Source: a virus. From it: DNA of 25,761 nt. Numbering within the stretch: position 1 is the stretch's first letter; the number at the start of each line of letters is the position of its first letter. This document shows positions 1 through 7,827 of the stretch, piece after piece. The stretch spans positions 1-25,761 of IMG/VR virus record IMGVR_UViG_3300035698_008883, one strand, 5' to 3'. The position numbers and the translations under genes were made by a program. The notes under the pieces are model-generated. The model was given only the letters and a program-made list of their open reading frames with translations, had not been told where the DNA came from and did not search any database.

Positions 1-5
1 AGAGA

Positions 6-254
6 GTGGGTCGTTTATCAATCAAGATCCCACGAGTACCAAAGAACAAGAAGGAAGAAAGTCAGGTCCTTGCTGACTATCAGCAATTAGCCAATGATAC
101 GGTGGGAGCAATGCTTCAACACTTTGCGAATCCCAGTCAAGAGACCATGGGTCTTTGTGTCTCCAAGCTCACAGAAATTACCCAAATGAGTATCGGCATA
201 CAGAAGCGGATTCAGAATGGTAATCAGCTCAATGTGTTTGAGGAAAAATCATGA
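6..254 (+). CDS. Unknown small early phage protein (possibly 5'-partial)
   Basis: I do not recognise this protein. It reads 82 residues from a GTG at the window edge, so the true start could lie upstream. The first 20 residues are basic and the rest looks helical and amphipathic, with no catalytic motif visible. Its stop overlaps the ATG of the next gene (ATGA at 251-254), so it belongs to the same early operon. Its position upstream of the transposase matches where Mu-like phages keep small early genes. Function cannot be inferred. Confidence 0.6.
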   Translation: MGRLSIKIPRVPKNKKEESQVLADYQQLANDTVGAMLQHFANPSQETMGLCVSKLTEITQMSIGIQKRIQNGNQLNVFEEKS

Positions 255-1090
255 CAAAAAAAGCTGAAATAATTCCCTCTGGGGGAAAAAGTAAAACGCA
301 AGTTGTTGATAATATTGAATCGGGTGTATTCACCCGGGGGAAAAATGACAGCATGGAGAGCACTGCTGAAGTATTTGGCGCCATAAAACAGAATCGTCGC
401 ATGATTCAACTGGGTGGTGCCGCAATAACCATCGAATTAGCCAGGGTTCAGGCAGCATTTAAAGGTGAGAAATCACTTGATATCAATACAAGCCACACAT
501 CATTCAAAGAATATATCGAAGATGCAGGTTTGAATTACAAAACTGTCATGAATCAAATCGCACACATGAAAAAGGTTGGACCCGAATTGCTCCAAATGTT
601 TGAGCAGATGGGTGTACCGGTATCCCTGCAAAGACAAATAGAATCTCTTCCAGAAGAACTCCGTGACCAGGCGCTTGTCATTGTCTCAGATCCCAGTATC
701 CAATCCAGTGAAAATGTACGTGAGGTAGTTCGGGGTATCTATAAAGAAATGATTCGCCTGGAGGACAAGCTGAACGAGCCTGAGATCCGGGAGAAGGTCA
801 AGATTATTGAAGAGCGTGATCAAGCTAAACGCCACACCGAGCTGATCGAATCACGCATGATCGAAATGAATACCCAGGTGGAACGGGCTCAGGTCAAAAT
901 TAAAGATTTAGAAGCACTGGGAAAACCTGAAGCAAGGGCACTGTCGTTCAGGAATTTGAATGATGGTCTGGGTGCCATTCTGGAATACCTCGCGCAATCC
1001 CCTGACAGTGAAGATGATCCAGTCATCCGGGCTGAGAAAATTCGTTTCCAATCCCTCATGAATAAAGCAAAAGAATTGGGAATCAATTGA
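251..1090 (+). CDS. Unknown early phage protein with a long coiled coil
   Basis: This 279-residue protein is unassigned. The middle (about residues 75-150) looks helical and could hold a DNA-binding region, with segments such as YIEDAGLNYKTVMNQIAHM and VPVSLQRQIESLPEELR that recall ParB/KorB-like helices. This is only a resemblance. Residues about 165-225 are strongly charged and heptad-like, consistent with a coiled coil and dimerisation. It overlaps the preceding gene by 4 bases. The next gene starts at a TTG that overlaps its stop. An early DNA-binding or partition-like role is possible but unproven. Confidence 0.75.
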   Translation: MTKKAEIIPSGGKSKTQVVDNIESGVFTRGKNDSMESTAEVFGAIKQNRRMIQLGGAAITIELARVQAAFKGEKSLDINTSHTSFKEYIEDAGLNYKTVMNQIAHMKKVGPELLQMFEQMGVPVSLQRQIESLPEELRDQALVIVSDPSIQSSENVREVVRGIYKEMIRLEDKLNEPEIREKVKIIEERDQAKRHTELIESRMIEMNTQVERAQVKIKDLEALGKPEARALSFRNLNDGLGAILEYLAQSPDSEDDPVIRAEKIRFQSLMNKAKELGIN

Positions 1091-1287
1091 GACACAAAAC
1101 ACCAAAGCGCCGGTTCTTTGTCTATCGCATCGAAGACAAAACCAAATTTACAAATCCTGTAAAAAGTGAGGCGGCTGCCAGGCGTTCCAAAACGAATCTT
1201 CAAAAGCATTTTAATCACGAGCTGGCTGTGGGTTGGGAAGTCATCAATCCAGACGGTCAACTAAAAAATACGGAGTATCCAACATGA
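1087..1287 (+). CDS. Unknown small basic early protein (TTG start)
   Basis: This is a 66-residue reading frame starting at TTG, which overlaps the TGA of the upstream gene (TTGA). The product is rich in Lys and Arg, and its N-terminus (RHKTPKRRFFVYR) suggests nucleic-acid contact. It ends with another ATGA overlap into the next gene. Tight coupling on both sides and a protein-like composition support it as real, but I recognise no family. The TTG start is inferred from the overlap because no other start is available nearby. Confidence 0.55.
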   Translation: MRHKTPKRRFFVYRIEDKTKFTNPVKSEAAARRSKTNLQKHFNHELAVGWEVINPDGQLKNTEYPT

Positions 1288-1835
1288 AAACACCCTTTGG
1301 AGAACTGAAGTACACCAAACAGAAGATCCTCTATACACTGTACCAGGGGCGTCGCCAGAACGGAAAATTCAATTTGGCATCTTACAATCATAGTGGTGCC
1401 TGGATCTCAGGCGGATGGTTGCCCCTGTATGCTTTGCGTGGTCCCATCATTGGCGGTGATAGTGCTGGCCGTAGAGTGAGAGAGCTGCATGAGCTAGGAT
1501 GGCCTGTCATCAACAAGGAGCACAAATTTGTTGTTGGTGGCGTGAAACGCAGTATCCGCATTTATGCCCTGGGAGTTACTCCCTCCTCACTAGATTGGGA
1601 TTGGAAACGAATCATCCTGGAATGGCCAAATTTTCAACCTTCTTTTGATCACTTTGAGGATGAGCTTGAGATTAGTGAAAGCCCTCATGAAGTAGATCCA
1701 AAGCTGGCAGCAGCTGAAGCAATCACCGATGATTTGAAGGAGATGTTTCAAGCTGATGAAATGCCAACCCTGGAGCATATCTCAGGAATCCTTGACCGGC
1801 ATATACCACCCCAGCCTGTGGTGGTATCCCAATGA
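1284..1835 (+). CDS. Unknown early protein, possible winged-helix domain
   Basis: This is a 183-residue protein. I chose the ATG at 1284 because it overlaps the stop of the preceding gene (ATGA), although the frame stays open further upstream. Residues about 45-90 include GRRVRELHELGWPV, followed by a hairpin-like FVVGGVKRSIRIYALG. This has the look of a winged helix (recognition helix then wing), as in many small phage regulators. The C-terminal third is acidic. It sits in the chain of overlapping early genes. The DNA-binding assignment is inference from pattern only. Confidence 0.65.
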   Translation: MKTPFGELKYTKQKILYTLYQGRRQNGKFNLASYNHSGAWISGGWLPLYALRGPIIGGDSAGRRVRELHELGWPVINKEHKFVVGGVKRSIRIYALGVTPSSLDWDWKRIILEWPNFQPSFDHFEDELEISESPHEVDPKLAAAEAITDDLKEMFQADEMPTLEHISGILDRHIPPQPVVVSQ

Positions 1836-2014
1836 AAAAGCCCTACAGATACGATGAGTTATCCTCAGTTAAATGTACGCACCGGGGCTGTTCAAAACGC
1901 CTTAAAAAGAACCTGGTGGAACGAAAGGCCAACACCCCTCGATTTTGCTATAAGCACTTTGTGAAGCTCGTCTCAAATCCAAGAAGGCAAAGCCTGAAAG
2001 AGTTGGGTGTATGA
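1832..2014 (+). CDS. Small Cys/His protein, putative zinc-binding
   Basis: This 60-residue, very basic protein has Cys15, Cys20, Cys39 and His42 (C-x4-C, then C-x2-H), which could bind one zinc ion. No named family is recognised. It begins in an ATGA overlap with the previous gene and ends in an ATGA overlap with the next, so it is translationally coupled. A nucleic-acid-binding role is plausible from charge and the metal-binding pattern but is not shown. Confidence 0.6.
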   Translation: MKKPYRYDELSSVKCTHRGCSKRLKKNLVERKANTPRFCYKHFVKLVSNPRRQSLKELGV

Positions 2015-2235
2015 TGACTCGCATCTCAGACGAAAAGATGATCAGGAGTGATGCCCATACTTCAGTGGGTTATTTGAAAGCCTCCCTGCCACATCGAGCT
2101 GACCAGAGTTACCTGGCCAGGCTGAAAGCCTATTGTCTGGATCAGGGATTCACATCCAAAGCCAGGGTCGTCCAAACACGGATTAACCAACTGGAAAAAG
2201 CAGCACATAAATCTCAGAAAGTGCAGGTGTCATAA
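2011..2235 (+). CDS. Unknown small early protein
   Basis: This is a 74-residue protein of unknown function. Start codons at 2011 and 2014 are adjacent, and the first overlaps the upstream stop. Residues about 20-65 are helical and basic (ASLPHRADQSYLARLKAY and TRINQLEKAAHKSQK), with no recognisable domain. Its stop at 2233-2235 shares a base with the next ATG at 2235. It is supported by its place in an unbroken chain of coupled genes. Confidence 0.55.
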   Translation: MMTRISDEKMIRSDAHTSVGYLKASLPHRADQSYLARLKAYCLDQGFTSKARVVQTRINQLEKAAHKSQKVQVS

Positions 2236-2483
2236 TGGGTATGAACATGGCAAAAATGCAGGATATGGAAGAAGCGGAAATGCTACGGTCCCCCAAAGGG
2301 AAGGTCGTCTATATACCGTATGGCGAGGAATGGCGCGCGGCAATGAAAAAGCATACAAAAGAAGAAATCCTAGATTTGATTGTTGAGTGGAATCTGGCAC
2401 CGGATTTCAATCAAGCCCGCATCTATCAATTGCAGAGAGAGCTTGCCGATCTCAAGAGTGCCATACTTGGAGGCCGCACATGA
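2235..2483 (+). CDS. Unknown small early protein
   Basis: This is an 82-residue protein. Several Met codons fall within the first 15 residues (positions 1, 3, 5, 8 and 15), so the exact start is uncertain. The ATG at 2235 overlaps the upstream stop. The C-terminal half (IYQLQRELADLKSAILG) is amphipathic and may form a coiled coil. It ends in an ATGA overlap with the next gene. No family is recognised. Confidence 0.55.
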   Translation: MGMNMAKMQDMEEAEMLRSPKGKVVYIPYGEEWRAAMKKHTKEEILDLIVEWNLAPDFNQARIYQLQRELADLKSAILGGRT

Positions 2484-2707
2484 ACCGATTTCATCATATC
2501 GCAGAAAACGAAAACCCGGATCAGGTTCGCGCAGAAGTCGTGAAGTTTGTCCAGGATAACTATTCAACTGAAGAGATTCTGAGGAGAGTTCCCAGGAGTG
2601 TCGCTGATGCTTTCATGGGTGACTACCTAAGCGCCACAGAGCAAAGCCTGACACGCATTCATGCTCCAGAATCTGATATCGTTATTATACAGGGAAGCCC
2701 AGAATGA
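2480..2707 (+). CDS. Unknown small early protein preceding the transposase
   Basis: This is a 75-residue protein. The frame is open from 2387, but the ATG at 2480 overlaps the upstream stop (ATGA), so I take that as the start. The protein is mildly acidic with a helical middle (EEILRRVPRSVADAFMGDYL). Its own stop overlaps the transposase ATG at 2704, so it is translationally coupled to gene A. Function is unknown. Confidence 0.55.
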   Translation: MNRFHHIAENENPDQVRAEVVKFVQDNYSTEEILRRVPRSVADAFMGDYLSATEQSLTRIHAPESDIVIIQGSPE

Positions 2708-4290
2708 CATCTTTGATCAACTTGGATGAACGCCAACGCCGGATCGCCACAGAACGTGCGGATATACTTCGCCAATATCAGACTTTGAGAAGCAATGGCC
2801 TTCCAGCCAGAGACGCTCAAAAAGAAGTCGGGATCTCAGCTGCCACTTATTCACGTTGGAACAAAGCCTTCACACATGAAGGGCTTGCTGGTCTGGCAGA
2901 TCGCACCTCTGAACGCCGGGGTGGTGCCAGCATCATGGATGAAGATCATAAGCGCCTTCTCTATGCTACAGCACTGACTCAGCACCAACCCAAACTCCTC
3001 ACCATTTACCGTGATGAGTATATGAAATTCTGTGCTTCCCTGGAACAGCAGCCAGTCAGTTATGCCACCTTTCTACGTGAGTACAATAATATCCCAGAGA
3101 CTGTGAAAACCCTCTATCGCAAAGGCTCAAAAGCTTTTGCAGATAGTAATCCTTTTCATATCCGGGACTGGAACCAGGTTAAACCCATGGATGTGATTTT
3201 CAGTGATCATGTCGAGCTGAACTTCTTTGTATATCGCAATGGCAAAATGGTCCGTCCCTGGGTGACCTGGTGGATGGATGGCCATAGTAGAAAAGGTTTA
3301 TCCTGGGTCGTTACAACCAAGCCGAATCAGGACACTATTGCACTTTCGCTGCTGCATACAATTAAGAGGTATGGCACTCCGAATTCTGCTTATGTGGATA
3401 ATGGAAAAGATTACAAATCCAAGTCCTTGATGGGTGTGAATGCTGAAGGGAAACGAGCCTCGAAAATGGAGATCATCCTGGATGAAACCATGATCCGTGG
3501 AATCTTCCAATCCCTCCACATCGAACCCATCTTTGCCACCCCCTACAACGCCAAAGCCAAGCCCATTGAACCTGCACACAACTTCCTCCATAACCTGGCT
3601 AGAAAGATCGATTATGGCTATGCAGGAGCCTGTGTTGGGGACCGACCTGAATACATGAGTTCTGGTGTCAAGGTAAGGGGCCAGAAGAAGATCTATGATC
3701 AATCCAGGATACTGCGCTGGGAAGATGTCAATGATGTCGTGGATATCATGTTTGAGAAGTACAACGCCCACGATCACCGTGGTCTCAACCAGCAGCTCAA
3801 TGCATCCGAGATGACCCCGGATGCTGCATTCGATATAGGATTTGACCAGGAGATTTTCAACACCTGGGAGAACATGGTGGATGAACGAGATCTCACTCTC
3901 CTCATGATGCGGGTAGAGGGCAGGACCTACAAGGTTCACAGCAACGGCGTTTACTTCCATAAGAACTACTATTTCAATGATCATCTCCTGGCTAAAAACA
4001 TGGAGGGTCAACAAGTAATCATCCGCTACGATCCTGCTCAATCCAATGAGATCGGTGAACCTGATAAGCTGTATATCTATGATTCCAAAGATCGCTTTGT
4101 ATGTGGTGCTCCCATGCTGGGTAAGAACCATCCTACTGAGGCAGATGCTGAAGCGTTCGCCAAGGTCGCAGAGCGCAAGAAAATTCGCCGTGAAGTAACC
4201 CGCCAACACTATGAAGAAATGACACGATTGATGCCTGAAGTCAGTCTTGAATCCATGTCATTTTCCGATCAATCAAAAGGAGTAAACTAA
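2704..4290 (+). CDS. A: MuA-like DDE transposase
   Basis: This is the transposase that binds the phage ends, cuts them and joins them to target DNA for integration and replicative transposition. It has 528 residues, against about 663 in Mu A. An N-terminal helix-turn-helix (about residues 35-60, ARDAQKEVGISAATYSRW) precedes an RNase-H-fold core. Candidate catalytic residues are Asp168 (in FSDHVEL), Asp232 (in VDNGKDY) and Glu289 (in AKPIEPAHNF). Their spacings of 64 and 57 are close to the 67 and 56 of Mu A as I recall them. The C-terminal 150 residues hold the beta-barrel-like and basic region. The shorter N-terminus may mean that the enhancer-binding domain is reduced or absent. It overlaps both neighbours by a few bases. 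Confidence 0.93.
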   Translation: MTSLINLDERQRRIATERADILRQYQTLRSNGLPARDAQKEVGISAATYSRWNKAFTHEGLAGLADRTSERRGGASIMDEDHKRLLYATALTQHQPKLLTIYRDEYMKFCASLEQQPVSYATFLREYNNIPETVKTLYRKGSKAFADSNPFHIRDWNQVKPMDVIFSDHVELNFFVYRNGKMVRPWVTWWMDGHSRKGLSWVVTTKPNQDTIALSLLHTIKRYGTPNSAYVDNGKDYKSKSLMGVNAEGKRASKMEIILDETMIRGIFQSLHIEPIFATPYNAKAKPIEPAHNFLHNLARKIDYGYAGACVGDRPEYMSSGVKVRGQKKIYDQSRILRWEDVNDVVDIMFEKYNAHDHRGLNQQLNASEMTPDAAFDIGFDQEIFNTWENMVDERDLTLLMMRVEGRTYKVHSNGVYFHKNYYFNDHLLAKNMEGQQVIIRYDPAQSNEIGEPDKLYIYDSKDRFVCGAPMLGKNHPTEADAEAFAKVAERKKIRREVTRQHYEEMTRLMPEVSLESMSFSDQSKGVN

Positions 4291-5201
4291 TGGGCAAAAC
4301 AGTCCGAGTATTATTCAATGAATACATGGAGAATTCAGACAAATCACAGGCTGAAGTTGCACGATCAGTGGGTGCTTCGGCCACGGCTTTAAGCCAATGG
4401 ATCAATGATAAATATCCCGGAGATGTTGAGAAACTTGAGCTCAGAATGCAGAGCTTTCTCTCTCGTGAATTCACCAGGCAGACCTACCGGGTCCAGGAGA
4501 GTTTTGTGAGAACCGCTCAGGCTAAGAATATCACTGAGGTATTCAACTATTGTCACACACACCAGGACATGGGAGCCATCTATGGAAGCCCAGGCCTTGG
4601 CAAATCAATCACTGCAGTTGAATATCAAAATGAACATCCCGATGTAATCCTGATGACGGCGTTCAAGGGTTTCACCAAGACAGCCATCATTGTGAGTGTT
4701 GCTCAACACCTGGGCATGGCTTCACACCTCACTGGATATCGTCAATTTCAATTGATTACCAAAGTCCTCCAGGGCAGTGATCGTCTTGTCATTATTGATG
4801 AAGCCCAGTTCCTGGCCAATGACAGCCTGGAGATTGTGAGATCATTGCATGACCAGGCAGGAATAGGTGTGGTCTATATTGGTCAGCCCAGCATGCACCG
4901 CAGGATGATGGGTAAGGAAGCCGAATACTTTGCTCAGATCACCAGTCGTCTCGGTGTGAAACTGATCGTATCCCCACCAGAATTTGAGGATGTTTGTCTC
5001 ATTGCCCAGAGTTTTAAAATTAAAGATGAGAAGATCCACAATTACCTCTGGGAAGTCGTCAACATGGATCACTGGGGCGGGTCTTTCAGAAAAGTATCTA
5101 AGCTATTGAAGATGGCAATCAGGACAGCCAGCGCAAATAAACAAGATATCACAATCCCATTTTTAAAGGATGTAGGTCGCTTCATGATCTACGCAGATTA
5201 G
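4290..5201 (+). CDS. B: MuB-like AAA+ target-capture ATPase
   Basis: This ATP-dependent DNA-binding protein captures target DNA, stimulates the transposase and gives target immunity. It has 303 residues, close to Mu B (312). The N-terminal helix-turn-helix (about residues 17-40, KSQAEVARSVGASATALSQW) is followed by the Walker A motif GSPGLGKS (99-106) and Walker B LVIIDEAQ (Asp170-Glu171). The start codon shares its A with the transposase stop codon, the usual A-B coupling. The closest alternative is an IstB/TniB-type ATPase, but the N-terminal helix-turn-helix and the MuA-type partner favour MuB. Confidence 0.92.
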   Translation: MGKTVRVLFNEYMENSDKSQAEVARSVGASATALSQWINDKYPGDVEKLELRMQSFLSREFTRQTYRVQESFVRTAQAKNITEVFNYCHTHQDMGAIYGSPGLGKSITAVEYQNEHPDVILMTAFKGFTKTAIIVSVAQHLGMASHLTGYRQFQLITKVLQGSDRLVIIDEAQFLANDSLEIVRSLHDQAGIGVVYIGQPSMHRRMMGKEAEYFAQITSRLGVKLIVSPPEFEDVCLIAQSFKIKDEKIHNYLWEVVNMDHWGGSFRKVSKLLKMAIRTASANKQDITIPFLKDVGRFMIYAD

Positions 5202-5211
5202 GAGGCCAAGC

Positions 5212-5823
5212 ATGGCAAGGAAAAACGATAAAGGGGACTGGCTAGATCCACAGGGTAATGCCATCCCACCGAAGTATCTGAAAGCCCTGGACAAAAAGCG
5301 TGATGTCGTTGTGACCCGGTGCATCAACAAGGTAAGATCCCTTGAAAAGAGAATGCTCCAGGTAAAGCAGGATCTATTCAATGAGCTTGCAAAATACGAA
5401 GGACATGTTGCTGAGAAGTACGATGTGAAAGCAGCTACCGGTGGCAATCTCACACTGACCAGTTTTAGTGGAGATGTCCAGGTACAACGAACCATCCAGC
5501 AGAACAAAACATTCAACGAGCTTCTGGGTACAGCCAAGAGCCTGATTGATGAATGTTTGGTGAAGTGGTCTGAAGGTGCAGATCCCAAAGTTGTTGCTGT
5601 GATTGATCAAGCCTTCAATGTCAACCAGTCTGGCAAGGTGAATCACCAGGCTATCCTGGGTCTCAGGAAATTATCCTTCAGGAATAAGGAATGGAACCGG
5701 GCTATGGATATTCTGAACGAGGCTTATGTGGTCACGACTTCAGCTACATACATTCGTGTCCTGGAACGAGATGATGAGTCTGGTAAGTTCAAGAACATCA
5801 ACCTGAATTTCTCGAATCTCTAG
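5212..5823 (+). CDS. DUF3164 family protein of Mu-like phages
   Basis: This 203-residue protein has the features of the DUF3164 family, found after the transposition genes in Mu-like phages. It starts with a short W-x-D-P-x-G-N-x-I-P segment (DWLDPQGNAIPPKYLK). A long helical region follows, then a C-terminal half with WNRAMDILNEA and a beta-rich end (TYIRVLERDD). The biochemical role of the family is unknown as far as I know. A strong ribosome-binding site (AGGAGG) precedes the ATG. It follows B by 10 bases and ends where the next GTG begins. Confidence 0.85.
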   Translation: MARKNDKGDWLDPQGNAIPPKYLKALDKKRDVVVTRCINKVRSLEKRMLQVKQDLFNELAKYEGHVAEKYDVKAATGGNLTLTSFSGDVQVQRTIQQNKTFNELLGTAKSLIDECLVKWSEGADPKVVAVIDQAFNVNQSGKVNHQAILGLRKLSFRNKEWNRAMDILNEAYVVTTSATYIRVLERDDESGKFKNINLNFSNL

Positions 5824-6200
5824 TGCAGAATAGAACCCCAAGATGGACAAGCTTGAACCGGGCGTGTCACGCTCTCGCCGCTCAGCTCGACATGGATCAC
5901 CAACTTCTGAGTGAGATCTCGTGTCAAGAGCATGGTGTGGCTTCCTGGTCCGAGCTGGGGGTTCCTGAACTTATTACAGTTCGAGATCGATTAAAAGAAG
6001 AAGTCACGGAGCATTTCCGTTTATCGGAAAAGCAGCAGGGGGAAATCTACAAATACGGTTACAAGATCCTGCACCGAGATGCTCCCTGGATTCGTGGCTT
6101 CATCTTTAAACAAACTAGCACCCATAAACCAGTCCAGGATCTGAGTGGTGATGAGGCCAGCAAAGTGATCAGTGGCATGAGGGCTATCGCAGGAAAATGA
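5823..6200 (+). CDS. GemA/Mu gp16-like regulatory protein (DUF1018-like)
   Basis: This is a 125-residue protein starting with GTG at 5823, overlapping the TAG of the gene before. The C-terminal half resembles DUF1018 (Mu GemA, gp16): an LSEKQQGEIYKYGYKIL helix, an aromatic turn APWIRGFIF, then LSGDEASKVISGMRAI, the usual closing helix of that family. GemA in Mu influences host gene expression and DNA supercoiling. The N-terminal half is not typical, so the assignment is tentative. Its stop overlaps the start of the next gene. Confidence 0.6.
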   Translation: MQNRTPRWTSLNRACHALAAQLDMDHQLLSEISCQEHGVASWSELGVPELITVRDRLKEEVTEHFRLSEKQQGEIYKYGYKILHRDAPWIRGFIFKQTSTHKPVQDLSGDEASKVISGMRAIAGK

Positions 6201-6424
6201 ATTGTCCGAATTGTAAAAATATTGGATTCAAACCCTCTGAGGAATTTGTGAAACCACTCAAAAACCTCGGTGGAAAGAAGTCCTACGACACCACAGATGT
6301 CAGGCGCTATGTTTGTATGCAGTGTGGTTTTCGATTTTACACTTATGAAGCATACTCTCACCCAGTAGGTGATGGAGTTCGTAAGCCCACCAAGCAGGCT
6401 GAGCTGAAGTTTAGCAATGGGTGA
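6197..6424 (+). CDS. Stand-alone NrdR-like zinc ribbon protein
   Basis: This 75-residue protein carries a four-cysteine zinc ribbon: CPNC at residues 3-6 and CMQC at 40-43. The second half (TTDVRRYVCMQCGFRFYTYE) closely follows the N-terminal zinc ribbon of the NrdR repressor, where a basic VRR-x-x-C-x-x-C-G-x-R-F-x-T-Y-E pattern is typical. NrdR's ATP-cone domain is missing, so this is not NrdR itself. Small zinc-ribbon proteins in phages (Ogr, Com) control late transcription or translation. That role is inferred. Overlaps with neighbours indicate coupling. Confidence 0.75.
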   Translation: MNCPNCKNIGFKPSEEFVKPLKNLGGKKSYDTTDVRRYVCMQCGFRFYTYEAYSHPVGDGVRKPTKQAELKFSNG

Positions 6425-7124
6425 AGACTATCTCAAGGCCGTTGCTGAAGTTCTGAACGGTCTGGCCATCGATGATCACTACGATCAATTCAAATTTCAA
6501 ATCGTACAATTGCTCAAAGAGAACGCCTTCTCTGATGCTGATTTAAAGGCCATTAAAAAGGCCATTAAACCCTATTTAAAAGAAGAGATGTCCAAGTTCT
6601 GGAATGAGACCACACAAGCCTATGATGATGTGCTTGATGTGGTGAATACTCATTGGGCTGATATGGGTCCTGAGATGTCCATGGACAGTGCCAGGTTAGC
6701 TGGAGTTGGTAAAGTGGCCAGGGGCTATCTGGGTGACTATGAGCGTGAAACTGTGAAGAAGATTGCCAGGGCTGTGGCCAAAGGTCAGAAGAACAATGGG
6801 ACCTGGAGAACGGTTGCCAAAGAGATTTCCAAAATTGATAAACAGGCGAAGCACTATGCCAACACCATAGCCAGGACTCAGGTCAAAGCCGTGAGCAGAT
6901 CCGCCCTGGTGGAGAAAGCCAAACGTGCTGGAGTTGATTGGTATAAGTATGTAGGAATCAAGCGTGACTCTATCAGAGACTTTTGTCGTAAGCATCTGAA
7001 CAAACACTACACGCTAGCTCAGATCCAGGCCATGCGGAATGGCAACAGAGAACCGGTTGAGCTTTATGCCGGAGGTTGGAATTGTATTCATGATTGGCTG
7101 CCAGATCCGTTTTATAAACCGTAA
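6417..7124 (+). CDS. Mu F-like minor head (head morphogenesis) protein
   Basis: This 235-residue protein resembles the SPP1 gp7/Mu F head morphogenesis family. It has a long helical N-terminal region, an ANTIARTQVKAVSRSALVEKA segment (about residues 143-163) typical of the family, and a Cys/His-rich C-terminus in which FCRKH, then YAGGWNCIHDWLP, matches the closing C...C-x-H-x-W-x-P motif. Such proteins sit next to the portal inside the head. In Mu, F follows the portal gene. Here it ends the early operon, over 4 kb from the portal and on the opposite strand. No strong ribosome-binding site is visible and it overlaps the zinc-ribbon gene. Confidence 0.8.
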   Translation: MGEDYLKAVAEVLNGLAIDDHYDQFKFQIVQLLKENAFSDADLKAIKKAIKPYLKEEMSKFWNETTQAYDDVLDVVNTHWADMGPEMSMDSARLAGVGKVARGYLGDYERETVKKIARAVAKGQKNNGTWRTVAKEISKIDKQAKHYANTIARTQVKAVSRSALVEKAKRAGVDWYKYVGIKRDSIRDFCRKHLNKHYTLAQIQAMRNGNREPVELYAGGWNCIHDWLPDPFYKP

Positions 7125-7145
7125 ATAAAGATGGAAGGGGAAAAT

Positions 7146-7346
7146 ATGTGTGATATGTGTGGGTCCCAAGAGGAAGTCCAGGCGGCTGTGAACCGTAATT
7201 TAGGCCATGCCTCAGAAATATCTAAACTTGCGCAAAAGTATGAGGATATAGCATATAGAAAAATAAAACCTCATACAAGAGATATGAAAGAAATCGGCTG
7301 CCTGGCAAGAAACATTATTAAAATTTTAGCTGATGAATGGCTATAG
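7146..7346 (+). CDS. Unknown small protein with N-terminal CxxC
   Basis: I start this at the ATG at 7146 because AAGGGG lies just upstream at good spacing. An in-frame ATG at 7131 would add five residues. The 66-residue product opens with Cys-Asp-Met-Cys, a possible metal-binding or redox pair, followed by two helical, charged segments. The codons are more AT-rich than in the preceding genes, which suggests that it belongs to an inserted patch. No family is recognised. Confidence 0.55.
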   Translation: MCDMCGSQEEVQAAVNRNLGHASEISKLAQKYEDIAYRKIKPHTRDMKEIGCLARNIIKILADEWL

Positions 7347-7429
7347 TTAAAGGAATGGCACCTGGTATTGGTTCTGGATACAAGGGTGGACTAAAGCAGG
7401 GCTGGAGGTATTATGATACTTGGATTTAA
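7337..7429 (+). CDS. Possible 30-residue leader or small protein
   Basis: This short frame (MAIVKGMAPGIGSGYKGG, then LKQGWRYYDTWI) begins inside the end of the preceding gene and overlaps the start of the next one at 7413. It is Gly- and aromatic-rich and could be a small protein or a translated leader coupling the two genes. There is no clear ribosome-binding site for it. It could equally be chance, since the frame is only 31 codons long. Confidence 0.25.
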   Translation: MAIVKGMAPGIGSGYKGGLKQGWRYYDTWI

Positions 7430-7781
7430 CAAGAAATTTGTAGAGCCTATCAAAAAGGGTACAAAGATTCATACGATTAGAGAGGATTCTCACAACAGAT
7501 GGAAGCTTGGCATGAAGATACATTTTGCCACTGGAGTTAGGTCTTCCAGGTATTATAATTTTATGATGGGACGCTGCCTGAGTACACAAGCAATTCGGAT
7601 AGTCTATGTTGATGAGCCCATAATCCCACAAGTCTATGTTGATAACTCTCCCCTAAAAAACCATGAGGTGTGGGAGCTAGCAAGAAATGATGGCTTTGAA
7701 ACACTAGCTGAGTTTTTCGATTGGTTCAACCAGGATTTTTCAGGTAAAATTATTCACTGGACAGACTTTAAATATGTATAA
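7413..7781 (+). CDS. ASCH-like domain protein
   Basis: This 122-residue protein opens with ILGFNKKFVEPIKKGTKIHT and IRED, then WKLGMKIHFATG. This is the arrangement of a small beta-barrel ASCH-like (PUA-related) protein, where a K-x-G-x-K-x-x-T-I-R motif lines the RNA or nucleoside pocket. It ends in a conserved-looking GKIIHWTDFKY. Similar short proteins are common in phages but their role is unknown. ASCH domains are thought to bind RNA or modified nucleosides. A GGAGG ribosome-binding site precedes the ATG. The family call rests on pattern recognition. Confidence 0.6.
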   Translation: MILGFNKKFVEPIKKGTKIHTIREDSHNRWKLGMKIHFATGVRSSRYYNFMMGRCLSTQAIRIVYVDEPIIPQVYVDNSPLKNHEVWELARNDGFETLAEFFDWFNQDFSGKIIHWTDFKYV

Positions 7782-7827
7782 TAGCTGCGTGTACGGGTTT
7801 TGTGACTTGATAACTAAGGAGTAAGAT

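Noticed and set aside
3298-4209. Long minus-strand open frame of 303 codons opposite the transposase
   Set aside because: It is the antisense of a well-supported MuA-type gene. Its translation shows no domain and no ribosome-binding site supports it.
4290-5201. IstB-type ATPase of an IS21 element with the upstream gene as IstA
   Set aside because: The upstream protein has MuA-like spacing of catalytic residues, and the surrounding genes (DUF3164, GemA-like, head genes) are those of a Mu-like phage.
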